8,538 nucleotides of DNA from JBBQSF01 sp038214085. Lineage in GTDB: Bacteria > Bacteroidota > Bacteroidia > Bacteroidales > CG2-30-32-10. The DNA lies in contig JBBQSF010000127.1 in NCBI GenBank assembly GCA_038214085.1, forward strand, positions 1-8,538. Direction: 5' to 3'. Each line of letters opens with the position of its first letter. Position 1 is the stretch's first letter. Below are positions 1 through 6,154 of the stretch, one piece after another. The notes beneath the pieces are model-generated. The model saw nothing but the letters and a program-made list of their open reading frames with translations. It did no database searches and was not told the DNA's origin. A program made the position numbers and the translations under genes.

Positions 1-771
1 CTTTTCTTTAATGCCTTTAGTTCTGATTTTAATGAAATTGCTTGAAACGGAATATCCGAAACGTCCAAAGTAATTTTCAATTTCTGATTTAATTGCAGGG
101 GAGTAAGGAAATATCCATTGTTTTTTTTCTGCATCCCATGAATACAAGGGTAAGGTTTTTACCTTGGCAATATGTGCACGCGAAAATGGGAATTTTAAAA
201 TAATTTTCTTCTCATCAATAATATCAAGGCTCACTACATTCGACTTTCTGTCAGAAAAAACATCAGGTCTTTTATCATTATCTGCTTTAGCTTCATCATT
301 CTCAATTCTCAAATCTTTATTTTCAACCTTCAATTCTGAATTTTTAACTGTCGCAAGGCATGGCTCAATTCCGAACTCATCATTCTTAACTTTTAACTGC
401 CGCAAGGCATGTCCGAACTCATCACCCTGAACCCTGAACTCATCATTCTGAACCCTGAACTCATCATTCTGAACCCTAAACTCATCATTCTTAATTCTAA
501 ACTCCTCACCCTGAACTCTTTTCGAAACCGCAGTAGTATCAAATTCGGCAAAGCCTTTGAATACATGCAGCAGCTCTTTCAGCTTTTCGTCAGTATCGGG
601 CACGTGCCAACTTTTGTAAGTGGCGCTGAATGTGGCACCGTTAACTTTTTTTATAATGCCAATAAGTTCGGAATCGTAAGGAAACTTTACCACAAGCCGA
701 TTCTGATTTTTATGAACTACCGGTAAGAGTTGAATGTTTTTCAAATAAAGAATTTTATATACAACAAACAT
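1..771 (-). CDS. Probable tyrosine-type recombinase/integrase, N-terminal part (runs off the window)
   Basis: An uninterrupted minus-strand frame of 257 codons starts at ATG 771-769 and reaches base 1, so the C-terminus, including any catalytic domain, is unseen. Residues about 11-73 and 179-245 are two related modules. Each has a basic or hydrophobic strand followed by a KFPY/KFPF motif (residues 29-32 and about 193-196), then an aromatic-x-x-K-x-W-x-x-P signature (KSWHVP at 53-58; KKQWIFP around W219). I associate this arrangement with the N-terminus of Bacteroidetes site-specific integrases, and it resembles the HARP module of SMARCAL1-like proteins. The recombinase call is therefore by family resemblance, not from active-site residues. 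Residues 85-160 form a low-complexity linker built from DNA repeats. A stop codon lies five codons upstream of the ATG; a TTG at codon 10 is an alternative start. AAGAG just upstream may be a weak ribosome binding site. Another DNA-binding protein with the same modules is possible. Confidence 0.6.
   Translation of the reverse strand, partial: MFVVYKILYLKNIQLLPVVHKNQNRLVVKFPYDSELIGIIKKVNGATFSATYKSWHVPDTDEKLKELLHVFKGFAEFDTTAVSKRVQGEEFRIKNDEFRVQNDEFRVQNDEFRVQGDEFGHALRQLKVKNDEFGIEPCLATVKNSELKVENKDLRIENDEAKADNDKRPDVFSDRKSNVVSLDIIDEKKIILKFPFSRAHIAKVKTLPLYSWDAEKKQWIFPYSPAIKSEIENYFGRFGYSVSSNFIKIRTKGIKEK
342..362. repeat. Hairpin-bearing repeat element, copy 2
   Basis: This is the second copy of the element at 391-411, with TGTC in place of TGCC at the left arm, so one stem pair becomes a G-T wobble. 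It lies 49 bases from copy 1, which is not a multiple of three. The same DNA is therefore translated in another frame here (P-C-L-A-T-V-K), showing that similarity was kept at the DNA level and not the protein level. Confidence 0.85.
391..411. repeat. Hairpin-bearing repeat element, copy 1
   Basis: This 21-base stretch matches 342-362 at all positions but one. Its core TGCCGCAAGGCA (398-409) is a 4-bp stem, TGCC/GGCA, closed by a GCAA loop. It interrupts the heptad-type repeats: the units resume on both sides (GAACTCATCATTCTTAAC before it and GAACTCATCACC after it). In the recombinase frame it reads H-A-L-R-Q-L-K. Confidence 0.85.
415..519 (-). repeat. Five tandem 21-bp units inside the recombinase reading frame
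   Basis: Five head-to-tail 21-base units occupy 415-435, 436-456, 457-477, 478-498 and 499-519. The units at 436-456 and 457-477 are identical; the others differ from them at a few positions. On the plus strand the unit begins GAACTCATCATTCTGAACC. Because 21 is a multiple of three, the coding strand reads them as heptapeptides: RVQGEEF, RIKNDEF, RVQNDEF, RVQNDEF and RVQGDEF (residues 85-119). Degenerate copies continue down to about base 291 (for example CATCATTCTCAATTCT near 294-309), so the whole tract covers roughly 291-519. No spacers separate the units, which makes this a minisatellite. The V-to-F spacing does not fit a classical coiled-coil heptad. Confidence 0.93.
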
Positions 772-841
772 AAGCTCTTTTTGCAATTAAAAAAAACTTT
801 TCATCGAAATAATTAGTACCAATACTTTATAAACCCGAATT

Positions 842-877
842 AATCATTAGGAATTTTGAAAAAATGAACTAATGATT
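842..877. repeat. Inverted repeat, 9-bp arms
   Basis: AATCATTAG (842-850) and CTAATGATT (869-877) are perfect reverse complements separated by 18 bases. No T-run follows on either strand, so this does not look like a terminator. It lies 71-106 bases upstream of the recombinase ATG, where it could be an operator or part of a leader structure. Confidence 0.7.
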
Positions 878-897
878 CTATGAGGTTAATCCCGCTT

Positions 898-943
898 AGC
901 ATTTGTTCAAAGATTATTCACTAAATCTTTGATTATAAATGCT
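898..943. repeat. Two-part inverted repeat
   Basis: An inner stem pairs CAAAGATT (908-915) with AATCTTTG (924-931) across an 8-base loop. An outer stem pairs AGCATTT (898-904) with AAATGCT (937-943). Small unpaired bulges of 3 and 5 bases lie between the two stems. Both stems are perfect, giving 15 paired positions in 46 bases, which is more than casual for a gene-free stretch. Confidence 0.7.
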
Positions 944-949
944 TTTGCG

Positions 950-973
950 ATTCAGCATTAGAAAATGCTGAAT
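950..973. repeat. Short-loop hairpin, 10-bp perfect stem
   Basis: ATTCAGCATT (950-959) pairs perfectly with AATGCTGAAT (964-973) across the 4-base loop AGAA. It is the tightest hairpin in the window. The run of T at 996-1003 is on the plus strand and more than 20 bases away, and no T-run follows on the minus strand where the genes lie. It is therefore not a canonical intrinsic terminator, although it might still protect or end the DUF58 transcript. Confidence 0.75.
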
Positions 974-1001
974 GTGAGATAAATTATTGTACAACTTTTT
1001 T

Positions 1002-1193
1002 TTATTCCGTTTTAACGAAACTTTCAAAACTGTTAGCCGACAGGAGACAACCCCTTTTTGTACCAAGTTTTTTAGCTATGGGCATTCGATAATAAATAGC
1101 AGCAATAAAGGTATTAGATAAACTTACAACTTCCTGAACTTCTTTCTGGAAAATGTCGAGAGGGTTCAGGTTTAATAATAATTTGAATAAAAA
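1002..1193 (-). other. Open frame after the DUF58 stop, unrecognised
   Basis: The reading frame of the DUF58 gene stays open for 63 further codons after its TAA (1196-1194) and ends at TAA 1004-1002. The translation includes stretches such as DIFQKEVQEVVSLSNTF and KKLGTKRGCLLSANSFESF. The only ATG is about 27 codons before the end, and no ribosome binding site was seen before it. It could be chance, a decayed gene fragment, or a small protein using a rare start. The DUF58 protein already has its usual C-terminus before the first stop, so this is not a broken tail of that gene. I do not recognise the peptide. Confidence 0.2.
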
Positions 1194-2129
1194 TTACAAC
1201 ATCCTCTCTCGCCTTAACATGTAGGGGAGCAGTATTTCTTTGAAGCCTTTGTTGATGTCGGCTTCAATAAAATCGATACGGTACTGAGCACATCTGAGTT
1301 TGATATTGTTCCGGAAGTCGGTAATGCTTTTCACATATTTTTCTTTAACTTCGGTCGGATGAAGTTTTATTTCTTCATTGGTTTCAAGATCAATAAACTT
1401 GTAAGGTCGGTTTTCGAAATTAAAATCCATTTCCTTTGATTTGTCACAAACGTGAAATAAAATAACTTCATGCTTGTTATGTCGCAGATGTTGCAATGAG
1501 GAAAGAAGTTCATCTGATTTCTCTGAATTATCAAGCATATCGCTGAAAATAATTACAAGCGATCTTTTGTGTATAGTGTCTGCCAGATAGTGGATAGCTT
1601 CAGCAGCATGGGTTTTATGCAAATTGTATGCTTTGGCATTTACAAGCAATCGGTCGAGTTCTGCAAAAAGCATTTTATGATGAACTGCATTGGATTTGGC
1701 TTGAGTGTGAAAATCAACTTGATCGGAAAAAAAGCTCAGACCTACAGCATCTCTTTGTTTGCGGAGCATATAAATCAATGCGGCTGCGCAATAAATGGAA
1801 AAGGTAATCTTGTTGAACTTCCCTTCGCTATGCCTTGATTCATCAGGATAATACATCGAAGATGAATTGTCAATAATAATCTGACAGCGAAGATTTGTTT
1901 CTTCCTCAAATCGTTTAACGAATAGCTTTTCGCTTCTTCCGAACAACTTCCAGTCGATATGCCTTATGGATTCGCCATTGTTGTACAAACGATGTTCGGC
2001 AAATTCTACCGAAAAACCATGAAAAGGACTTTTATGAAGCCCTGTGATAAACCCTTCTACAACTTGTTTTGCAACAAATTCAAGATTTACAAATTCTTGT
2101 ATCTGACGATAATTGAGTGGATTTTCCAA
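1194..2129 (-). CDS. DUF58 family protein with vWA-like metal site
   Basis: This is a 311-residue soluble protein of the DUF58 family. The family signature runs from about residue 15 to 75: HGFSVEFAEHRLY, GESIRHIDWKLFGR (52-65) and LFVKRFEEE (69-77). A von Willebrand A-like fold follows, with a MIDAS-type metal motif D-x-S-x-S at 87-91, a candidate MIDAS threonine in HKTHAAEAI (T173) and the FSD aspartate at 197. No signal peptide or membrane segment is seen, so it should act in the cytoplasm. DUF58 proteins are commonly encoded with MoxR-type AAA ATPases and are thought to work with them in protein assembly or maturation, but no MoxR gene is in this window. Here the gene follows trxA by 62 bases and probably shares the dnaE-trxA transcript. 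The start is TTG at 2129-2127: an in-frame TAA lies upstream, no ATG occurs before the conserved core, and GGAGG precedes it. The length is normal for the short form of the family. The substrate is unknown. Confidence 0.9.
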   Translation of the reverse strand: MENPLNYRQIQEFVNLEFVAKQVVEGFITGLHKSPFHGFSVEFAEHRLYNNGESIRHIDWKLFGRSEKLFVKRFEEETNLRCQIIIDNSSSMYYPDESRHSEGKFNKITFSIYCAAALIYMLRKQRDAVGLSFFSDQVDFHTQAKSNAVHHKMLFAELDRLLVNAKAYNLHKTHAAEAIHYLADTIHKRSLVIIFSDMLDNSEKSDELLSSLQHLRHNKHEVILFHVCDKSKEMDFNFENRPYKFIDLETNEEIKLHPTEVKEKYVKSITDFRNNIKLRCAQYRIDFIEADINKGFKEILLPYMLRRERML

Positions 2130-2142
2130 ACGTAATGTATTT

Positions 2143-2147
2143 CCTCC
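2143..2147 (-). promoter_or_regulatory. Strong Shine-Dalgarno sequence for the DUF58 gene
   Basis: GGAGG on the minus strand lies 13 bases before the TTG at 2129, a rather long spacing. It is the only clear Shine-Dalgarno sequence in the window; dnaE, trxA and the kinase have none, as is usual in Bacteroidota. It supports the TTG start, the only plausible one in this frame. Confidence 0.65.
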
Positions 2148-2191
2148 GGATTGATTTTACCGGATAACGGGAAATTTCTAAATAAAGTATA

Positions 2192-2509
2192 TTATAAAAG
2201 TCCGTCGAGTTTTGCGGTAAGCACATTTTTTGGAACTGCGCCAACTTGTTTGTCAACTACTTCGCCGTTTTTAATAAATAAAATTGTAGGAATATTCCGA
2301 ATTCCAAATTTATTGGTTATTTCCGGATTATTGTCCACGTCCACTTTTCCAACTACGGCTTTGCCTTCATATTCAGTAGCAATGTCGTTAACAATAGGAC
2401 CAACCATTCTACAAGGGCCACACCATTCTGCCCAAAAATCAATGAGTACAGGTTTTTCTGACTTGGTTACAAGTTCTTCAAAATTTGCGTCGGTTATTTC
2501 TAAAGCCAT
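2192..2509 (-). CDS. trxA: Thioredoxin
   Basis: This is a 105-residue cytoplasmic thioredoxin, the usual family length. It carries the active site WCGPC at residues 29-33, the buried aspartate in IDFWAEW (D24, matching D26 of E. coli thioredoxin), the cis-proline loop NIPT (P74), and the C-terminal glycine region GEVVDKQVGAVPK (82-94). The redox cysteines C30 and C33 are both present, so it should reduce protein disulfides and be recycled by thioredoxin reductase, which is not encoded here. There is no signal peptide. It starts at ATG 2509-2507, 29 bases after the dnaE stop, with no Shine-Dalgarno sequence. It is probably cotranscribed with dnaE and also served by its own promoter at the end of dnaE. 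The DUF58 gene follows 62 bases downstream. Confidence 0.97.
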   Translation of the reverse strand: MALEITDANFEELVTKSEKPVLIDFWAEWCGPCRMVGPIVNDIATEYEGKAVVGKVDVDNNPEITNKFGIRNIPTILFIKNGEVVDKQVGAVPKNVLTAKLDGLL

Positions 2510-2520
2510 AATAATTTAGT

Positions 2521-2538
2521 TTATTTTTACAAAAATAA
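2521..2538. repeat. AT-only palindrome between dnaE and trxA
   Basis: The minus strand reads TTATTTTTGTAAAAATAA: perfect 8-base inverted arms around a 2-base centre. It fills most of the 29-base gap between dnaE and trxA and overlaps the putative -7 box. It could be an operator for a dimeric regulator, a weak processing hairpin, or simply low-complexity DNA. Confidence 0.5.
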
Positions 2539-2559
2539 TCAATTAATTTCATATTTCAA
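2530..2559 (-). promoter_or_regulatory. Putative Bacteroidetes-type promoter for trxA
   Basis: On the minus strand, TATTTTTG at 2537-2530 matches the Bacteroidetes -7 consensus TAnnTTTG exactly. A TTG at 2559-2557, matching the core of the -33 element, lies upstream with a 19-base spacer. Transcription would begin near 2523, leaving a leader of about 14 bases before the trxA ATG. The -33 element lies inside the last codons of dnaE. In AT-rich DNA such matches can arise by chance, so the exact -7 match together with the spacing is suggestive and not proof. Confidence 0.45.
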
Positions 2560-5500
2560 TTCCGGAAATTCGCTAAGTTTTTTTAGCAGTTCCGAAGGAT
2601 CCACTTTTATTTTGCGGGCAGGCATTTCAATGGAAATATTGCTTTTTTCGTCTACCACATTAAATTTTAATCCGCAGGTTCCCTTAGATTTCTTAAGTAA
2701 AACAGAAAGTTTTTCTATCAAATCGTTGTTTATTTTTGATAAAGATGCTTTAATGGTAAGGTTGCGAACGAATTTTTTTAGCACATCAGATAAAAGCATC
2801 ATATCAGTAATTTTTATTTCAAACTGATCTGTTGAATTGTATCTGAGCGACACTCTGGCCTGGATATAAAGAAGCATGTCCTTTACTAAAAAATGTCTGT
2901 ATCGGAGATAATCTTCCGAAAACAGCATAAGCTGCGTTGACCCCGTAAAATCTTCTATTATCAGCGAACCGAATGGTTTTCCTGTTTTGGAAGTTTTATG
3001 AGCTGCAGAAGTAACTATTCCTGCAATTTTTATATCGCGGTTGAGGTATTTTTTAAGGTTGTCAAGGTCTTCAAGATTAACATTGCAGAAGTTGTCAATT
3101 TCGGCACGGTATGTATCCAGCGGGTGACCGGAAATATAAATACCGGTTACATCTCTTTCGTTATTAAACATTTCCATAGCTTGCCATTGTTCACATTTGG
3201 GAATGGCTGGGTCGGGGATACTGGCTTCTTCGGCATCGCCAAAAAGAGAATGCTGTGAAGTGGTTGATTTGCTGAGCATTATATTGGTATGCCTGATCAC
3301 TTTATCAATAAAATTAGTTTCATCGCTGTCAACCTTGTGAAAAAACTGTGCACGGTGCATATCGGGGAAACTATCAAAAGCACCAGCCATTGCAAGAGCT
3401 TCAAAGCATCTTTTATTGCAAGATCTTAAGTTGATACGACGGGCAAAGTCAAAAATATTGGAGTACACTCCGTTTTCATGGCGTTCGTCGAGTACGGATT
3501 CTGCAGCAGCGCCGCCAACACCTTTAACTGCACCCAATCCGAAGCGAATTTCCCCTTTTGCATTAACGAAAAAATTCATTTCGCTTTCATTTACATCTGG
3601 TCCGAGAACAGGAATACCTAGGCGCTTACACTCTTCAATAAAAAAAGTAATTTTTTTGATATTGCTGAGATTTTGAGTTAATACAGCAGCCATATATTCT
3701 GCAGGGTAATGGGCTTTAAGATACGCTGTTTGGTAAGCAATAACTGAATAAGCAGCGGAATGTGAACGGTTAAATCCATATTCGGCAAATTTTTCCATTA
3801 CATTAAAAACTTCTTCGGCATTGGTTTTGTCAACTCCCTTGTTAACAGCACCATCAATAAAAATGGCCTTTTGCTGTTCCATAACATCTTTTTTCTTTTT
3901 ACCCATGGCCCGACGAAGCACATCTGCTGTGCCTAATGAGTAACCAGCCATGATCTGAGCAGTCTGCATAATTTGTTCCTGATAAACCATGATGCCGTAA
4001 GTTGGTTTAAGAATGCCTTCTAACCAGGGATGTGGATACTCCACTTTTTCTTTTCCTCTTTTTCGGTTGATGAACAGAGGAATATAATCCATCGGACCAG
4101 GTCTGTAAAGCGCATTCATAGCAATCAGATCTTCAATATGTGTCGGCTTTAGATGTTTCAAATGTTGGCGCATGCCTTCTGATTCAAACTGGAAAGTGCC
4201 TACAGTTTCTCCTTTTTGATAAAGTTTGAAAGTTAATTCATCGTCCAGTGGAATGGTATCAATATCGATGCGTTTTCCATGACGTTTTTCAATATTGACT
4301 ATGGCATCTTTGATGATCGAAAGGGTTTTCAATCCAAGAAAATCCATTTTCAACATTCCCACGTATTCTACCAAAGTGCCTTCGAACTGAGTAACCATTA
4401 AATCGGTATCTTTTGCAGTACTGAGCGGAATATGGTCGATCAGATTGTCGGGGCCAATGATTATTCCGCAGGCATGAATTCCAGTATGTCGAACGGATCC
4501 TTCTAGCTTTTCTGCATAAATAAGCGTATCTTTTATAAGTTGATTGGGTGAGTTTTTTGCACTCATCAGTTCGGGAACTTCTGCAAAAGCCTTTTTAAGT
4601 GTAACGTCGGCTCCATCGGGAACCAGTTTTGCCAAACGATCGGCTTCCTGAAGTGGAAGTTTTAAAACTCTGGCTACATCTCTAATCGATGATCTTGCAG
4701 CCATTGTTCCAAAGGTAACTATTTGTGCAACTTTGTCGTAACCATATTTGTTTACAACATATTCCTTAACTCTGTCGCGACCTTCATCATCAAAGTCAAC
4801 ATCAATATCGGGCATTGAAATACGCTCGGGATTTAAAAAGCGTTCAAAAAGTAGATTGTATTTAATTGGGTCGATACTTGTTATGCCTATGCAAAAAGCG
4901 ACAGCCGAACCTGCAGCCGAACCACGACCTGGGCCAACTGCAACTTTCATTTTCCGGGCTTCATTAATAAAATCGGATACAATAAGAAAATATCCGGCAA
5001 AGCCCATGTTTTTAATTACGTTTAATTCAAATTCGAGGCGATCCTGGGTTTCCTGGTTCATTTCAGGGTAAAACCTTTTGGTGCCTTCAAAAGTTAGAAA
5101 ACGCAGATAATCGTCTTCGTTTGTAAAATTTTCAGGCAAAGGAAATACCGGCAAAATCACTTTGTGAGAAATGTCGTATTCTTCTGTTTTGTCAACAATT
5201 TCCTGAGTGTTTTGTAAGGTATCTGGATAAAATGGAAAAATTTCAGCCATTTGTTCGGGCGAACGCAAATACTCATTTCCAGAATATTTCATCCGGTTTG
5301 GATCATCGTAATCCTTTCCGGTGTTTAAACATACTAAAATGTCGTGCATTTTGGCATCGCCAGCTTCAATGAAATGAACATCATTGGTGGCTATCACTTT
5401 TACGTTGTGTTTCTGCGACAATGCCAAAATTGACAAATTTGCATATTCCTGTTCTGGCAGTCCGTGAGTCATAATTTCTAGATAGAAATCCTCACCAAAA

Positions 5501-5997
5501 ATATCAAGATACTCTAATAAAGCCTTTTCAGCTTTTTCTTTGTTGTTGTTGATTATATTGTTGGCAATTTCGCCACCCAGACAAGCAGAAGAGGCGATAA
5601 GACCTTTGCTGTATTGTCTTAGCAGATCTTTGTCGATACGTGGAGTATAATAAAAAGCATCTTTGTTAAAAGAATGGGAACAAAGTCGAGACAGGTTTTT
5701 GTATCCTTCATAATTTTTTGCAAGAAGAATCAGGTGATATCCACTGCGATCTTCTCTGCCTCTTTTTTCGAAACGGCTGCCATCAGCAACATACATTTCG
5801 CAGCCGATAATAGGTTTTATTCCTTGTTCCTTGGCTGCTTTAATAAATTCAAAAACACCGTACATATTACCATGATCGGTAATTGCAAGCGCTTTCATTC
5901 CAAGATCCTTAGTCCGTTTAATCAGCTTTTTGATGTCGGAAGCACCATCGAGGATAGAATATTGTGTATGTACGTGTAAATGAGTAAATTCCGGCAT
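2539..5997 (-). CDS. dnaE: DNA polymerase III subunit alpha
   Basis: This is the replicative polymerase catalytic subunit, 1152 residues and complete, close to the 1160 of E. coli. The N-terminal PHP domain (about 4-210) keeps the metal-type residues H8 and H10 (HLHVHT), D17, D41-H42 (ITDHGN), E67 and D206/H208 (NDVHF). The polymerase core holds the glycine-rich GPGRGSAAGS (355-364), the catalytic aspartates of PDIDVDFDD (D397 and D399) and the third aspartate in KMDFLGLK (D552). A helix-hairpin-helix region lies near 844-875. QHSLF (915-919) fits the internal beta-clamp binding motif. An OB fold follows at about 988-1065, then a C-terminal domain. There is no DnaQ-like exonuclease insertion, so this is DnaE and not PolC. 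The ATG at 5997-5995 directly precedes the conserved PEFTHLHVHT start; no Shine-Dalgarno sequence is visible. It is the first gene of the probable dnaE-trxA-DUF58 unit. The 157 bases before it (5998-6154) show no convincing promoter box or terminator hairpin. Confidence 0.98.
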   Translation of the reverse strand: MPEFTHLHVHTQYSILDGASDIKKLIKRTKDLGMKALAITDHGNMYGVFEFIKAAKEQGIKPIIGCEMYVADGSRFEKRGREDRSGYHLILLAKNYEGYKNLSRLCSHSFNKDAFYYTPRIDKDLLRQYSKGLIASSACLGGEIANNIINNNKEKAEKALLEYLDIFGEDFYLEIMTHGLPEQEYANLSILALSQKHNVKVIATNDVHFIEAGDAKMHDILVCLNTGKDYDDPNRMKYSGNEYLRSPEQMAEIFPFYPDTLQNTQEIVDKTEEYDISHKVILPVFPLPENFTNEDDYLRFLTFEGTKRFYPEMNQETQDRLEFELNVIKNMGFAGYFLIVSDFINEARKMKVAVGPGRGSAAGSAVAFCIGITSIDPIKYNLLFERFLNPERISMPDIDVDFDDEGRDRVKEYVVNKYGYDKVAQIVTFGTMAARSSIRDVARVLKLPLQEADRLAKLVPDGADVTLKKAFAEVPELMSAKNSPNQLIKDTLIYAEKLEGSVRHTGIHACGIIIGPDNLIDHIPLSTAKDTDLMVTQFEGTLVEYVGMLKMDFLGLKTLSIIKDAIVNIEKRHGKRIDIDTIPLDDELTFKLYQKGETVGTFQFESEGMRQHLKHLKPTHIEDLIAMNALYRPGPMDYIPLFINRKRGKEKVEYPHPWLEGILKPTYGIMVYQEQIMQTAQIMAGYSLGTADVLRRAMGKKKKDVMEQQKAIFIDGAVNKGVDKTNAEEVFNVMEKFAEYGFNRSHSAAYSVIAYQTAYLKAHYPAEYMAAVLTQNLSNIKKITFFIEECKRLGIPVLGPDVNESEMNFFVNAKGEIRFGLGAVKGVGGAAAESVLDERHENGVYSNIFDFARRINLRSCNKRCFEALAMAGAFDSFPDMHRAQFFHKVDSDETNFIDKVIRHTNIMLSKSTTSQHSLFGDAEEASIPDPAIPKCEQWQAMEMFNNERDVTGIYISGHPLDTYRAEIDNFCNVNLEDLDNLKKYLNRDIKIAGIVTSAAHKTSKTGKPFGSLIIEDFTGSTQLMLFSEDYLRYRHFLVKDMLLYIQARVSLRYNSTDQFEIKITDMMLLSDVLKKFVRNLTIKASLSKINNDLIEKLSVLLKKSKGTCGLKFNVVDEKSNISIEMPARKIKVDPSELLKKLSEFPELKYEIN

Positions 5998-6154
5998 GGT
6001 AACAAAAATGGTAAGAATAAATTAAAGCATCGTAAAATTACATACAAATTGTCTACGGAAAACACTTGTTGATAAAAATTGCTCTAAGGCTATATGCATT
6101 TACTGTTCTAAGGAAAAGAAAATTGTTGGTAAATAAATCTGTGTTGAAAAGAAC

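Larger units (their letters stand above)
772..1193. other. 422-base stretch without a convincing gene
   Basis: This is the gap between the DUF58 stop codon and the start of the recombinase gene; both are on the minus strand. It should hold the end of the upstream transcript and the promoter and leader of the recombinase. I find no exact TAnnTTTG box with a properly spaced TTG and no canonical intrinsic terminator. It contains three inverted repeats between 842 and 973, and an open frame without a good start codon at 1002-1193 (both listed separately). A run of eight T on the minus strand (795-788) lies just upstream of the recombinase start but has no hairpin before it. Confidence 0.8.

Noticed and set aside
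415..519. Possible CRISPR array
   Set aside because: The units are directly head to tail with no spacers, are only 21 bases long and are translated in frame, so this is a minisatellite.
164..726. Two plus-strand open frames, one with repeated LNPELI-type units
   Set aside because: They are the antisense of the minus-strand recombinase frame, which is longer, uninterrupted and has recognisable modules. The periodic peptide is just the 21-bp repeat read on the other strand.
842..973. Integron attC site
   Set aside because: The inverted repeats do not show the paired RYYYAAC/GTTRRRY cores, and no cassette gene follows.
950..1003. Intrinsic terminator made of the hairpin at 950-973 and the T-run at 996-1003
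   Set aside because: The T-run is on the plus strand, where no gene ends, and lies more than 20 bases from the stem. On the minus strand no T-run follows the hairpin.
1002..1196. Premature stop truncating the DUF58 protein
   Set aside because: The protein already has the usual family length and C-terminal ending before the stop, so the open frame beyond it is not needed.
4748..5071. Plus-strand open frame of 107 codons
   Set aside because: It lies entirely antisense to the DnaE active-site region, whose conservation explains the open frame.
6105..6154. Terminator hairpin after the kinase (GTTCT with AGAAC)
   Set aside because: The stem is only five base pairs with a loop of about 40 bases and no T-run, so it is not convincing.
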